DNA of 64,000 nucleotides from Brasilonema sennae CENA114 (GTDB lineage: Bacteria > Cyanobacteriota > Cyanobacteriia > Cyanobacteriales > Nostocaceae): contig NZ_CP030118.1 of assembly GCF_006968745.1 (NCBI RefSeq), positions 7,342,253-7,406,252 of the forward strand, in the 5' to 3' direction. The notes beneath the pieces were generated by a model. It saw nothing but the letters and a program-made list of their open reading frames with translations, did not search any database and was not told the DNA's origin. A program made the position numbers and the translations under genes. How positions within the stretch are numbered: position 1 is the stretch's first letter; each line of letters begins with the position of its first letter. Below, one piece after another: positions 1 to 8,213 of this stretch.

Positions 1-67
1 GGATAGCATCATCTATTGCTCTATATTGCCTGTCTTTTCCTTTGACTTTGAATTCGTAAATTATCAC
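1..67 (-). CDS. tnpB: TnpB (IS200/IS605 family), N-terminus only
   Basis: Reading leftward from a GTG at 67, the window holds the first 22 codons of a gene that runs off the left edge. The peptide YEFKVKGKDRQYRAIDDA is the characteristic opening of IS200/IS605-type TnpB proteins in cyanobacteria. TnpB is an RNA-guided nuclease that helps retain the transposon and is the ancestor of Cas12. Only the extreme N-terminus is visible, so it cannot be judged whether the element is complete or carries tnpA. The hairpin at 93-117 lies just outside the start. Confidence 0.72.
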   Translation of the reverse strand, partial: MIIYEFKVKGKDRQYRAIDDAI

Positions 68-92
68 TGGCTTCGACCTAACCAACTACACA

Positions 93-117
93 ATTATGCT
101 AACAGTTCCAGCATAAT
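93..117. repeat. subterminal hairpin beside tnpB
   Basis: ATTATGCT (93-100) and AGCATAAT (110-117) form a perfect 8-bp stem with a 9-nt loop, 26 bp upstream of the tnpB start. IS200/IS605 elements carry subterminal hairpins recognised by TnpA on single-stranded DNA, so this may be the left-end hairpin. That assignment is inferred from position only. Confidence 0.4.
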
Positions 118-164
118 AATGCAATGAAGATTGTGCAAAAATAGTATCAAGGCAGGGCAAACCC

Positions 165-290
165 TGCGTCGGCAGTTTTCATGAGCCAGTGCTGCAGGAG
201 GGTCTCCCTCCGCAGGCATCTGGCGTCCCCTTGCCTAAAGTACGGATGTGCACGACTCAGGAGGGCACATCCTCAAGGGTTTTCAACTAG
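165..290. repeat. GC-rich palindromic intergenic repeat
   Basis: Contains the GGAGGGTCTCCCTCC core with flanking GCTGCAG and CGCAGGCATCTGGCG arms. Close variants occur at 2755-3085, 29810-29880, 44935-45050, 51055-51090 and 60255-60400. Several members also carry TCTCCGCAGGAGATACCC or GCGCAAAGCGCACGC blocks. It is a genome-wide non-coding repeat family; open frames through it are accidental. Confidence 0.7.
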
Positions 291-333
291 CCTTCCTTAT
301 AATCGAGTAACATCTAAATTCAGGAGTTGCGGC

Positions 334-957
334 ATGAGGGACAACGCAGACGACACAGCCAATAAACAATTTAGTTCAGACGCGAACAAACTCAAACAGA
401 AAACTTCTCGAAATCAAGTTTTTACAGCTCCATTACCAGATCCGATCGCAAAAAATATTGAAGCGATTAGTTCACTTCATACCCAGGAAGTTCAAGATAT
501 TCCCACCCACCAGCGGATACTAGAAGCGATCGCTACATTCTTTGGGCGAACAACATTTCTGTATAGTTTGCTATTCATACTGGCTTTGTGGATTTTTGGT
601 AGTTTTTTTGATCGCTTTTTGCCATTCAACCTGCCCTCGTTTAGCTGGTCAAATCAAGGTTTAGACGCAGCTGCATTGGTGATTTCAACTGGAGTGCTGG
701 TGCGACAAACTCGCCAAGAAAACTTTGCCGAACAGCGGGCGCAACTGATGCTACAGCTTAACTTGCTCTCCGAGCAAAAAATTGCCAAGATTATTTCTCT
801 ATTAGAAGAACTCCGTACCGATTTGCCTGATGTGATAAATCGCCATGATTCGGAAGCCCAATTGATGCAGGAACCTGCTGACCCGATCGCGGTATTGGAA
901 GCACTCCAGAAAAACTTGGCTCAAGAACTGTCATCCGCAGAAGAAAACAATAGTTAA
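334..957 (+). CDS. DUF1003 family membrane protein
   Basis: 207-residue protein of the DUF1003 family. It has a polar N-terminus, two hydrophobic segments (about residues 73-90 and 110-124) and a charged C-terminal helix with the conserved RQTRQENFAEQRAQL stretch of this family. It is probably a small inner-membrane protein; no biochemical role is established for the family. The ATG at 334 was chosen because AGGAG lies 7 nt upstream. A longer frame opens at 181, but its extra 51 codons are only a translation of the palindromic repeat. A HIP1 site lies in the gene near 529. Confidence 0.85.
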   Translation: MRDNADDTANKQFSSDANKLKQKTSRNQVFTAPLPDPIAKNIEAISSLHTQEVQDIPTHQRILEAIATFFGRTTFLYSLLFILALWIFGSFFDRFLPFNLPSFSWSNQGLDAAALVISTGVLVRQTRQENFAEQRAQLMLQLNLLSEQKIAKIISLLEELRTDLPDVINRHDSEAQLMQEPADPIAVLEALQKNLAQELSSAEENNS

Positions 958-1074
958 TTGCAGTTTTTGAGTAGATTTTATTTCTATTTAGAGATAGATA
1001 TCAAAGAAAACTTCAGGTATAGTCTTTTTTGTCGAAAATAAAAGATTATCGTAGATTTTACTACAAGGATACAT

Positions 1075-2553
1075 ATGGCTCAACTCAATGGTGTCATGAT
1101 GCAATACTTCCATTGGTATATCCCTCCAGATGGTAATCTTTGGAATGAGTTAAAGGATAGAGTCAAAGAGTTAGCTGATGTAGGTGTTACATCTGTTTGG
1201 TTACCCCCAGCTTACAAAGGAACAGGGGGCGGCTATGATGTCGGTTACGGGGTCTACGATATGTATGATCTGGGGGAGTTTGACCAGAAAGGCTCAGTTC
1301 GGACAAAATACGGCACAAAAGACGAGTATGTCGCTGCTGTCAAGGCAGCAAGAGATGCTGGCATTCGAGTGTATGCTGATGTTGTCCTCAACCACAAGTT
1401 AGGTGCAGACGAAGCTGAAGAGGTAGAAGCAACTCCCTACAATCCAGACAATCGCCACGAGCCAATCGGTGAGATGCAAACCATAAAAGTGTGGACTCAC
1501 TTTACCTTCCCAGGTCGCAAGGGCAAATACTCCGATATGGAATGGCACTGGTGGCACTTCGACGCAGTTGATTACAATGTTTACAACGAAGGTGAGAATG
1601 CAGTTTACCTGTTTAAAGATAAACAATTTGACGAACAGGTTGACCTAGAAAAAGGCGCTTTTGACTATCTGATGGGATGCGATCTGGATATGGAACATCC
1701 AGAAGTTCGCGACGAACTCAAGCGCTGGGGGGAATGGTTTATAGACACCACTGTGGTGGATGGATTTCGCTTTGATGCTGTTAAACACGTTAGGGCTGGC
1801 TTTTTCCCAGAATGGTTACAGCACTGTCGTCAACATGCGAAGCGCGATCTCTTTGCTGTGGGTGAGTATTGGTCTTATGAAATTGAAGCGCTACACCATT
1901 TCATTGAGGTTACGGGTGGCGATGTGTTGTTGTTTGATGCGCCATTGCACTATAACTTTAGCGCAGCCAGCAAACAAGGCAATGAGTATGACATGCGGCA
2001 GATCTTTGATAACACCTTGGTGCAACAGCAACCTGCTTTAGCCGTCACCTTAGTAGAGAATCACGATTCTCAACCCTTGCAGTCGTTGGAGTCTGTAGTG
2101 GAAAGCTGGTTTAAACCGTTGGCTTATGCGTTGATTCTACTGCGAAGTGAAGGTTATCCCTGTATCTTCTATGCGGATTACTATGGTGCTAATTACAAGG
2201 ATACGGGCACAGATGGCAACGAGCATGAGATTTGGCTTGATAGTCATCAATGGTTAATTGATAAATTTTTGCACGCTCGTCAAACTTATGCCTATGGCGA
2301 TCAATACGATTATTTCGATCACCCTAATACAATGGGCTGGACACGCTTAGGAGATGAAGAACATCCTGGCGGTATGGCAGTTGTTTTGAGTAATGGGGAA
2401 GAGGGGACTAAGTGGATGGAAGTTGGGCAACCCAACAGCACTTACATTGACATCACCGAACATATCAGCGAACCCATCACAACAAATGATGAGGGCTGGG
2501 CGGATTTTCGATGCAGTGCTGGTTCCGTTTCTGTGTGGGTTTCACAGTCGTAG
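1075..2553 (+). CDS. amyA: alpha-amylase, GH13 (cytoplasmic, subfamily 5 type)
   Basis: 492-residue glycoside hydrolase family 13 alpha-amylase that cleaves internal alpha-1,4 bonds of starch or glycogen. There is no signal peptide, so it should act in the cytosol on glycogen-derived glucans. All three catalytic acids are visible: nucleophile Asp234 in GFRFDAVKH, acid/base Glu264 in GEYWSYE and Asp331 in VENHDSQP. The calcium-binding B-domain region follows DVVLNHK. Length and motif spacing match the Bacillus liquefying amylase group (GH13_5). Start ATG follows CAAGGA at a suitable distance. It is flanked by non-coding repeats and appears monocistronic. A second GH13 enzyme lies at 53928-55754. 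Confidence 0.93.
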   Translation: MAQLNGVMMQYFHWYIPPDGNLWNELKDRVKELADVGVTSVWLPPAYKGTGGGYDVGYGVYDMYDLGEFDQKGSVRTKYGTKDEYVAAVKAARDAGIRVYADVVLNHKLGADEAEEVEATPYNPDNRHEPIGEMQTIKVWTHFTFPGRKGKYSDMEWHWWHFDAVDYNVYNEGENAVYLFKDKQFDEQVDLEKGAFDYLMGCDLDMEHPEVRDELKRWGEWFIDTTVVDGFRFDAVKHVRAGFFPEWLQHCRQHAKRDLFAVGEYWSYEIEALHHFIEVTGGDVLLFDAPLHYNFSAASKQGNEYDMRQIFDNTLVQQQPALAVTLVENHDSQPLQSLESVVESWFKPLAYALILLRSEGYPCIFYADYYGANYKDTGTDGNEHEIWLDSHQWLIDKFLHARQTYAYGDQYDYFDHPNTMGWTRLGDEEHPGGMAVVLSNGEEGTKWMEVGQPNSTYIDITEHISEPITTNDEGWADFRCSAGSVSVWVSQS

Positions 2554-2557
2554 TCGG

Positions 2558-2610
2558 AGTTATCAGTTATCAGTTATCAGTTATCAGTTATCAGTTATCA
2601 GTTATCAGTT
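2558..2610. repeat. heptamer tandem repeat (AGTTATC)7, STRR type
   Basis: Seven perfect copies of AGTTATC directly after the amylase stop codon. Heptanucleotide short tandemly repeated repetitive sequences of this kind are described from heterocystous cyanobacteria. The same unit recurs at 48621-48645. Confidence 0.9.
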
Positions 2611-2639
2611 AAAAAAGCTGATTATTTTGATAACTGTTC

Positions 2640-3125
2640 ACCCTAGTGGGAACGGCCACGCCTTACGGCTATCGGGTGTGCGCAGAGCGCACGCCTTACG
2701 GCGTAAGCGCAAGCGCACGCTAAGAGCGAACGCGCAGCGTGCGCTTTGCGCTTACGCCAGATGCCTCTGTCGGGAAACCCTCTGGGTTTGCGTAGCGCCC
2801 CCTATGCCTGCGGCACGGCTACGCCTATCGGGGCTAGTTGCACGCCAGTCCCCTGGCTCGGGGGGAACCCGACAGCCAGTCGCCACAACGGTCAAAGCTC
2901 GCCGCTTGGGTTGCTTCCCCCGGCAGACTTTGGGGGAACCCCAACGCCAGATCCCTCTGTCGGGAAACCCTCCTGCAGGACTGGCTCCGCAAGGCGCTGC
3001 TCTGGGCACGGGGCTGGCTCCACAACGCGCTTAACCCGACGCCAGATACCAAGTGAGGGAAACCCTCATCAAGTACTGGCTCCGCAAGGCACAACTCTTG
3101 GCAGCACTGGACTCACTGTATAACT
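2640..3125. repeat. block of GC-rich palindromic repeats, no gene
   Basis: About 480 bp of nested inverted repeats (GCGTAAGCGCAAGCGCACGC, GGGAAACCCTC cores, GGCTCCGCAAGGCGC) between amyA and the Deg protease. Overlapping frames exist in several registers on both strands, but none has a recognisable domain or ribosome site. It is treated as non-coding repeat DNA where two convergent transcripts end. Confidence 0.75.
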
Positions 3126-3159
3126 GCGATGCACTTCGCTTGTCGAAGTCTTCACTGAT

Positions 3160-4410
3160 TTAAGACTTCATAGTTTCCCCCAGTTCACCGGGTCGCACGC
3201 TCAACTGTTGAGTTTGTTCACCCCGTTGTACCTTCATTTGCAAGGGCTGGTTGATTCGACTGAGTTCTACCAAGTCTTGCAACTGTTCGGCAGTCGTTAT
3301 CGCTTGTTCACCAACTTGGGTAATGACATCTCCTCGACGCACACCAGCAGTAGCAGCAGGACTATTAGGTATCACTTGTATCACCAAGACACCATTGATT
3401 TGTGGTAAAGTTATGGCTGTATTGGGATCATTATTGGATTGTTTTGCCAATTCTGGTGTAAGAGTCATCATCCGAACGCCAATGTAAGGATGCGGAATTT
3501 TCTCACCACGAACCAAAGCATCTTTAATAAGCTTAGCTTTGTCGATAGGAATAGCAAACCCAATTCCTTGAGCATCAGCACGAATTGCTGTATTAATGCC
3601 AATCACTTCACCTTGTTCATTCAGCAAGGGACCACCAGAGTTACCAGGATTGATCGCAGCATCAGTTTGGATAAAGTCCAAGCGTTTATCTGGGATGCCA
3701 ACCTGAGCGCTGGATCGATTCAACGTGCTGATAATACCCAAAGTTACCGTGTTATCTAATCCTAACGGGTTGCCGACTGCGATCGCCCAATCACCCACTT
3801 TCAAGTCTTGGGAGTTCCCAAGGGCAGCTACTGGCAAATCTTTCCCATCAATTTTGACAACAGCCAAATCTGAAGGCTCATCAACTCCTTTGACCTCTCC
3901 TTTTAACTTGCGTCCATCCTTGAGGGTGACAGTGACAGAATCAGCACCGCTGACAACATGAGCATTGGTGAGAATCATGCCATTGGGGTCAATAATAAAA
4001 CCAGAACCTTCTCCGCGTTGGTGGTACTCTTGAGGCATTGCAGAGAAATCATTACCAAAAAAATCACGGAAAAAAGGATCACTAAGATACGAATTAGGCG
4101 CACGCATTGTGATCGTACGCTCTGTATCAATTCGTACGACGGCAGATCCAACTCGATTGACAGCAGCACTAACGAAACTGCGGATAGGAATTTCTTGATC
4201 CGCTGCTATTGGAGATGGGGTTGTTTCGACTCTGGAAGTTATAGGTGCGGTAGCACTGGGTAGAGATGACTCCTTAAAAATTTGTAAATTGGGAAATGCC
4301 CATAAAGTCGTCAAAGTTAACCCTACACTCAAGACAGCGATTAGAGCATGGCTAATCACTTGACGCCAGAGGGAGGGGAAACGTTGTTCTTGTGAAGATG
4401 ACAAAGACAT
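3160..4410 (-). CDS. Deg/HtrA family trypsin-like serine protease with PDZ domain
   Basis: 416-residue HtrA-type protease (HhoA/HhoB/HtrA group of cyanobacteria) involved in periplasmic or thylakoid-lumen protein quality control. An N-terminal hydrophobic anchor lies at residues 20-40. The protease domain has the triad His151 (TNAHVV), Asp181 (DLAVVKI) and Ser258 (GNSGGPL). One PDZ domain covers about residues 320-410. The start at 4410 (MSLSSSQEQ) is preferred over the upstream ATG at 4506, because the extra 32 residues are not typical and would precede the anchor. Which of the three cyanobacterial paralogues this is cannot be settled by eye. Confidence 0.92.
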   Translation of the reverse strand: MSLSSSQEQRFPSLWRQVISHALIAVLSVGLTLTTLWAFPNLQIFKESSLPSATAPITSRVETTPSPIAADQEIPIRSFVSAAVNRVGSAVVRIDTERTITMRAPNSYLSDPFFRDFFGNDFSAMPQEYHQRGEGSGFIIDPNGMILTNAHVVSGADSVTVTLKDGRKLKGEVKGVDEPSDLAVVKIDGKDLPVAALGNSQDLKVGDWAIAVGNPLGLDNTVTLGIISTLNRSSAQVGIPDKRLDFIQTDAAINPGNSGGPLLNEQGEVIGINTAIRADAQGIGFAIPIDKAKLIKDALVRGEKIPHPYIGVRMMTLTPELAKQSNNDPNTAITLPQINGVLVIQVIPNSPAATAGVRRGDVITQVGEQAITTAEQLQDLVELSRINQPLQMKVQRGEQTQQLSVRPGELGETMKS

Positions 4411-4669
4411 AGTAATTTCTGCTATTGCAAAGAGCTTATAGGTTGCACAAACCCGAAGAATCAAGTTTTTTTGACAACCCATCAATATTGTGTGCTTGGA
4501 TTTCAAAAAAAATCAGTGTCAATAATATCGGCACCTTTACGACCATTATGACTGGACGGTGTGTTGTTGGCTTGTAACCACTCGCTAGAGTCATACTAAT
4601 ACAAGGCAGATTCAATATTGCACCAATTTGTGATCACAAAGCAGTAGAAAAAAGTAATAGGAAACAGCA

Positions 4670-5680
4670 ATGAAAGTTTGGGAAGTTCAGTCTAAAGAAG
4701 GTTTGGAAGCATTGACACTGGTTGAAAAACCAGAACCACAACCAAAAGCAGGACAAGTCCTCCTCAAGATGCGTGCTGCTTCACTCAACTATCGGGACTT
4801 GTTGACTGTCAAAGGAGGATATGGCTCTAAGCAAAAGCTACCGTTTATTCCACTTTCTGATGGTGTGGGGGAAGTGGTTGATGTTGGCGAGGGAGTGACT
4901 AGAGTCAAAGTAGGCGATCGCGTCGCTGGAATCTTCATGCAAACCTGGTTAGAAGGGGAGTTTTCAGCAGACAAATCAAAATCAGCGTTGGGTGGAGCGA
5001 TTGATGGTATCTTAGCTGAGTACGTGACGCTTGATGAAGATGGCGTTGTTCATGTCCCAGAACATCTTTCTGACGAGGAAGCAGCATCGTTACCTTGTGC
5101 TGCGGTAACGGCTTGGAACGCCTTAACGACAGATGGTAAGCTCAAAGCTGGCGACACTATCCTCATACAAGGTACGGGAGGAGTTTCTTTATTTGCCTTG
5201 CAGTTTGGCAAGATAATGGGGGTAAAAGTCATTGCCACTTCTAGCAGCGACTTGAAGTTAGAGAAATTAAAGGAACTTGGAGCATCTGAACTTATTAATT
5301 ACAAAACCACACCAAATTGGGATGAGAAAGTTTGGCAACTGACAAATGAGGTGGGAGTTGATCGCGTCATTGAGGTTGGGGGTGCTGCAACCTTCAATAA
5401 ATCCCTACGCGCTGTACGCTACGGTGGATATATCAGTTTAATTGGAGTACTTTCTGGATTCAGCGCAGATGTTAGTACAACATCGATTTTGCACAAAGGG
5501 ATAACTGTACAAGGCATCTACGTAGGTAGTCGCGCTATGTTTGAGGCAATGAACCAAGCAATTGCTTTACATGGTATCAAACCGATTGTTGACCGAGTGT
5601 TTCCCGTTGAGGAAGCGCGACAGGCGTTAGAGTATATGGAGAGTGGCGCGCATTTCGGTAAGATTGCGCTGCGCTTTTAG
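4670..5680 (+). CDS. zinc-free medium-chain dehydrogenase/reductase (quinone oxidoreductase-like)
   Basis: 336-residue NAD(P)-dependent MDR-superfamily enzyme. The N-terminal GroES-like domain (SLNYRDLLTVKGGYG, GVGEVVDVGEGVTRVKVGDRV) is followed by a Rossmann domain with GTGGVSLFALQFGK at about residues 167-180. The structural-zinc cysteine cluster of alcohol dehydrogenases is absent, which points to the quinone oxidoreductase / NAD(P)-dependent alcohol-dehydrogenase-like subgroup. Substrate unknown. It stands alone, 10 bp from the end of the convergent signalling gene on the other strand. The start ATG follows an AGGAAACAGCA leader. Confidence 0.88.
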   Translation: MKVWEVQSKEGLEALTLVEKPEPQPKAGQVLLKMRAASLNYRDLLTVKGGYGSKQKLPFIPLSDGVGEVVDVGEGVTRVKVGDRVAGIFMQTWLEGEFSADKSKSALGGAIDGILAEYVTLDEDGVVHVPEHLSDEEAASLPCAAVTAWNALTTDGKLKAGDTILIQGTGGVSLFALQFGKIMGVKVIATSSSDLKLEKLKELGASELINYKTTPNWDEKVWQLTNEVGVDRVIEVGGAATFNKSLRAVRYGGYISLIGVLSGFSADVSTTSILHKGITVQGIYVGSRAMFEAMNQAIALHGIKPIVDRVFPVEEARQALEYMESGAHFGKIALRF

Positions 5681-5689
5681 GAGTAAGGC

Positions 5690-6784
5690 TCAAATACACG
5701 GAAGCACGACTTGCATAACTGTTTTTTCTCCTAGCTTACTGTGAATACAAAGTTCCCCTCCGTATAACTCAACTATACGTTTAGCAATGATTAAACCCAA
5801 ACCTGAGCCTTGTTGTTCATAGAGTTGGCGCTCAAATTGTCGGTATGCTCCCAATTCAGCAATTTGAGCGGCTGTCATACCTCGTCCGTAGTTGGTCAGT
5901 GAGATCATCAGTTGATTACTAACTGAAGTACTTGTTAGATAAACTTCTGTTCCTGATATTGAAAACTTAAAGGCATTATCAATTAGTTCTTCAATAATTT
6001 TAGAAAGTCTTGTTTCGCAAATTTGTACACAACAAGGGCTTTGTAAATCGACTTGGAAATCTGTATAACGTCCCACTTGTTGAGCTTTTTCAGTAATTAA
6101 TTTTTGCAACGCCATTGAAGGGAAAACAGTTTTATGGCTTTGCAAGTTTTTCATTCGTTTTGGATCTGTTGCTATCATTTCGAGTTCTGTGTACAACAAA
6201 AAATTCTGAACTAACCTGTGTAAGCGTTTTCCCGACTTATGAAGACCTTCTGCCATCTCAAAAATTTCATGCCGAGAAAGGTTATCGGCTTCTTTCATTA
6301 AAAGTTCTGAAAAACCTAAAATACCATTTAGTGGTGTTCTCATTTCGTGAGGAAGAGACATGGTAATACTACTACGCAAATCATCCAGCCTTCTTTGTGA
6401 CTGCTGACGAATGGCAAGTTGTTTTTTTAATCGGGAGGAAATCGCAGCAATTAGTTCTGCGCGGGTAAAAGGCTTTGTTAAATAGTCATCAGCTCCTAAT
6501 TCCATCCCTTGGCGTAAGTAAGTTTTCTCAGTTTTAGCGGTTAAAAAAATCAACGGAATCGTTGCTGTTGTAGATTGTTGACGTAACGTTTTTAAAACGC
6601 CATAACCATCTAGTTCTGGCATCATCACGTCACAAATAATCAAGTCGGGAATTTCCTTTTGAGCTAACTTCACACCAAGCTGACCATTTTCTGCCGCAAT
6701 AACATCAAAATCCTCATAAGTTAGTAATTCCAAAAGATTCTGTCTGACACTTGTCTCATCTTCTATGATCAAAATTTTATACAT
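5690..6784 (-). CDS. receiver-histidine kinase hybrid protein
   Basis: 364-residue protein with an N-terminal receiver (about 1-120, phospho-acceptor Asp52 in LIICDVMMPELDG) followed directly by a HisKA dimerisation helix (H-box SLPHEMRTPLNGILGF) and an HATPase domain with N-box EELIDNAFKF and glycine boxes GRGMTAAQ and GSGLGLIIAK. No sensor domain is present. Input therefore likely comes by phosphorylation of the receiver, as in phosphorelay intermediates. It lies 208 bp downstream of the receiver-EAL gene on the same strand. The two receivers are clearly related (CDxMMPExDGYGVL), which suggests duplication within one pathway. Confidence 0.9.
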   Translation of the reverse strand: MYKILIIEDETSVRQNLLELLTYEDFDVIAAENGQLGVKLAQKEIPDLIICDVMMPELDGYGVLKTLRQQSTTATIPLIFLTAKTEKTYLRQGMELGADDYLTKPFTRAELIAAISSRLKKQLAIRQQSQRRLDDLRSSITMSLPHEMRTPLNGILGFSELLMKEADNLSRHEIFEMAEGLHKSGKRLHRLVQNFLLYTELEMIATDPKRMKNLQSHKTVFPSMALQKLITEKAQQVGRYTDFQVDLQSPCCVQICETRLSKIIEELIDNAFKFSISGTEVYLTSTSVSNQLMISLTNYGRGMTAAQIAELGAYRQFERQLYEQQGSGLGLIIAKRIVELYGGELCIHSKLGEKTVMQVVLPCI

Positions 6785-6885
6785 ATTTAAAAAAACTTAA
6801 TTCTTTTAAAAAATTAGATTTTGATTTGATTGGTTATCGATTACGATTACGTCTTATTTCGTAGTCCATTAACATTAATCGTCAA

Positions 6886-6966
6886 AATATCAATTGTCAA
6901 TTATCAATTGTTAATTTTTCCTAAACGCTCATTTATAGCGACAATTGATAATTGATAATTGATAAT
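6886..6966. repeat. AT-rich heptamer repeats with dyad symmetry
   Basis: TCAATTGTCAATTATCAATTG at the left and three ATTGATA units at about 6946-6966 are reverse-complementary and could fold into a long hairpin in the spacer between two signalling genes. They are of the same STRR heptamer type seen elsewhere in the window. Confidence 0.65.
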
Positions 6967-6992
6967 CATTCATTTACATTGAATAAAAAATA

Positions 6993-8213
6993 TTATACGG
7001 TTGACATATTTAAGCGTTTTTTCGCAACTAAGATTTTTTCAAACTCTGTTGCTGGTAATGGGTGGCTAAAGAAAAACCCTTGTATTGCATCACATTTATG
7101 TTGACGCAAAAAAGCAAGTTCCTGTTCCGTTTCCACACCTTCGGCAACTATATGAAGGTTAAGATTATGTGCCATTTGAATCAATGCCGTAGTAATGATT
7201 GCTTTCTGTAAATCATTGGCAATACATTGAATAAAGTATCGGTCAATTTTTAAAGTGTGAATGGGTAATTGCTTCAAATAAATTAAAGAAGTATATCCGG
7301 CTCCAAAATCATCAATAGCAATTTTAACTCCATAAGAATGAATTTCATTCATAGTTGAAATAGCCTGATTTATATCTGGTCTAATTATATTTTCAGTTAA
7401 CTCTAAAACTAAGCAATCTGGGACTAAGTTATTGACCAATAAAAGATGAAGTATTTTTTCAGTAAAGTTAGGTTGCTTTAATTGATTAGCCGATATGTTA
7501 ACAGCTATGCGCAAGTCTGTGAATCCTTGATTATGCCAGAGTTTCATTTGTTGACAAACATTTTTTAATACCCAATCACTAATAGGGAGAATTAAACCAG
7601 TCGATTCTGCTAAAGGAATCAATTCTGTGGGAGTAACCATTCCTAATTCTGGATGCTGCCAACGTAATAAACTTTCAGCACCGATAATTCGGCCAGAATG
7701 AATATCAACTATAGGTTGGTAGTAAACCAGAAATTGCTCAAACTCCTCCCGTTCTATAGCACGACGCAAAAACATTTCTATCATCTGTTGTTTGGGAGAG
7801 AAAGTCTGGACGTCAAATTTGGTAGAGACTTGCTTTGCCAAACTTGCTTGCTTGGTTAAGCGGCTTGCGATCGCATTTAATAGTTCAGTCCGAGTAAATG
7901 GTTTTGTCAGATAGTCATCAGCACCTAAATCCATTCCTTGACGAAAGTCAGTCCTAGCAGATTTTGCTGTCAGAAAAATAAATGGAATACTTGCTGTGAT
8001 TGCTTTTTCACGTAATGTTGTCAAGACACCATAACCATCAACTTCTGGCATCATTAAGTCGCATAAAATCAAATCAGGAGTTTGAGAAAGTGCTAAATCT
8101 AATCCAATGCGTCCATTAGCAGCAGCAATAGTATCAAAATCTTCTGCAGCTAATAAATCTATAATGTTTTCTCGTACTAGTTTTTCGTCTTCAATGACTA
8201 AAATTTTGGTCAT
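6993..8213 (-). CDS. receiver-EAL domain protein (cyclic di-GMP phosphodiesterase)
   Basis: 406-residue response regulator: receiver at about 1-120 (Asp52 in LILCDLMMPEVDG) and EAL domain at about 150-400. The EAL signature reads ESLLRW in place of EALLRW, a common conservative variant. Other key motifs are present: NISANQL, ELTENI, DDFGAGYTSL, the loop-6 region, and AEGVETEQEL followed by QGFFFSHPLP. It is therefore probably an active cyclic di-GMP phosphodiesterase, controlled by phosphorylation. Its start overlaps the 3' end of the upstream kinase gene by 23 bp, which indicates co-translation with its likely cognate kinase. Confidence 0.92.
   Translation of the reverse strand: MTKILVIEDEKLVRENIIDLLAAEDFDTIAAANGRIGLDLALSQTPDLILCDLMMPEVDGYGVLTTLREKAITASIPFIFLTAKSARTDFRQGMDLGADDYLTKPFTRTELLNAIASRLTKQASLAKQVSTKFDVQTFSPKQQMIEMFLRRAIEREEFEQFLVYYQPIVDIHSGRIIGAESLLRWQHPELGMVTPTELIPLAESTGLILPISDWVLKNVCQQMKLWHNQGFTDLRIAVNISANQLKQPNFTEKILHLLLVNNLVPDCLVLELTENIIRPDINQAISTMNEIHSYGVKIAIDDFGAGYTSLIYLKQLPIHTLKIDRYFIQCIANDLQKAIITTALIQMAHNLNLHIVAEGVETEQELAFLRQHKCDAIQGFFFSHPLPATEFEKILVAKKRLNMSTV

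Noticed and set aside
2393..3123. Long open frames across the repeat block after amyA
   Set aside because: Overlapping frames on both strands made of palindromic repeats, with no domain or ribosome site.
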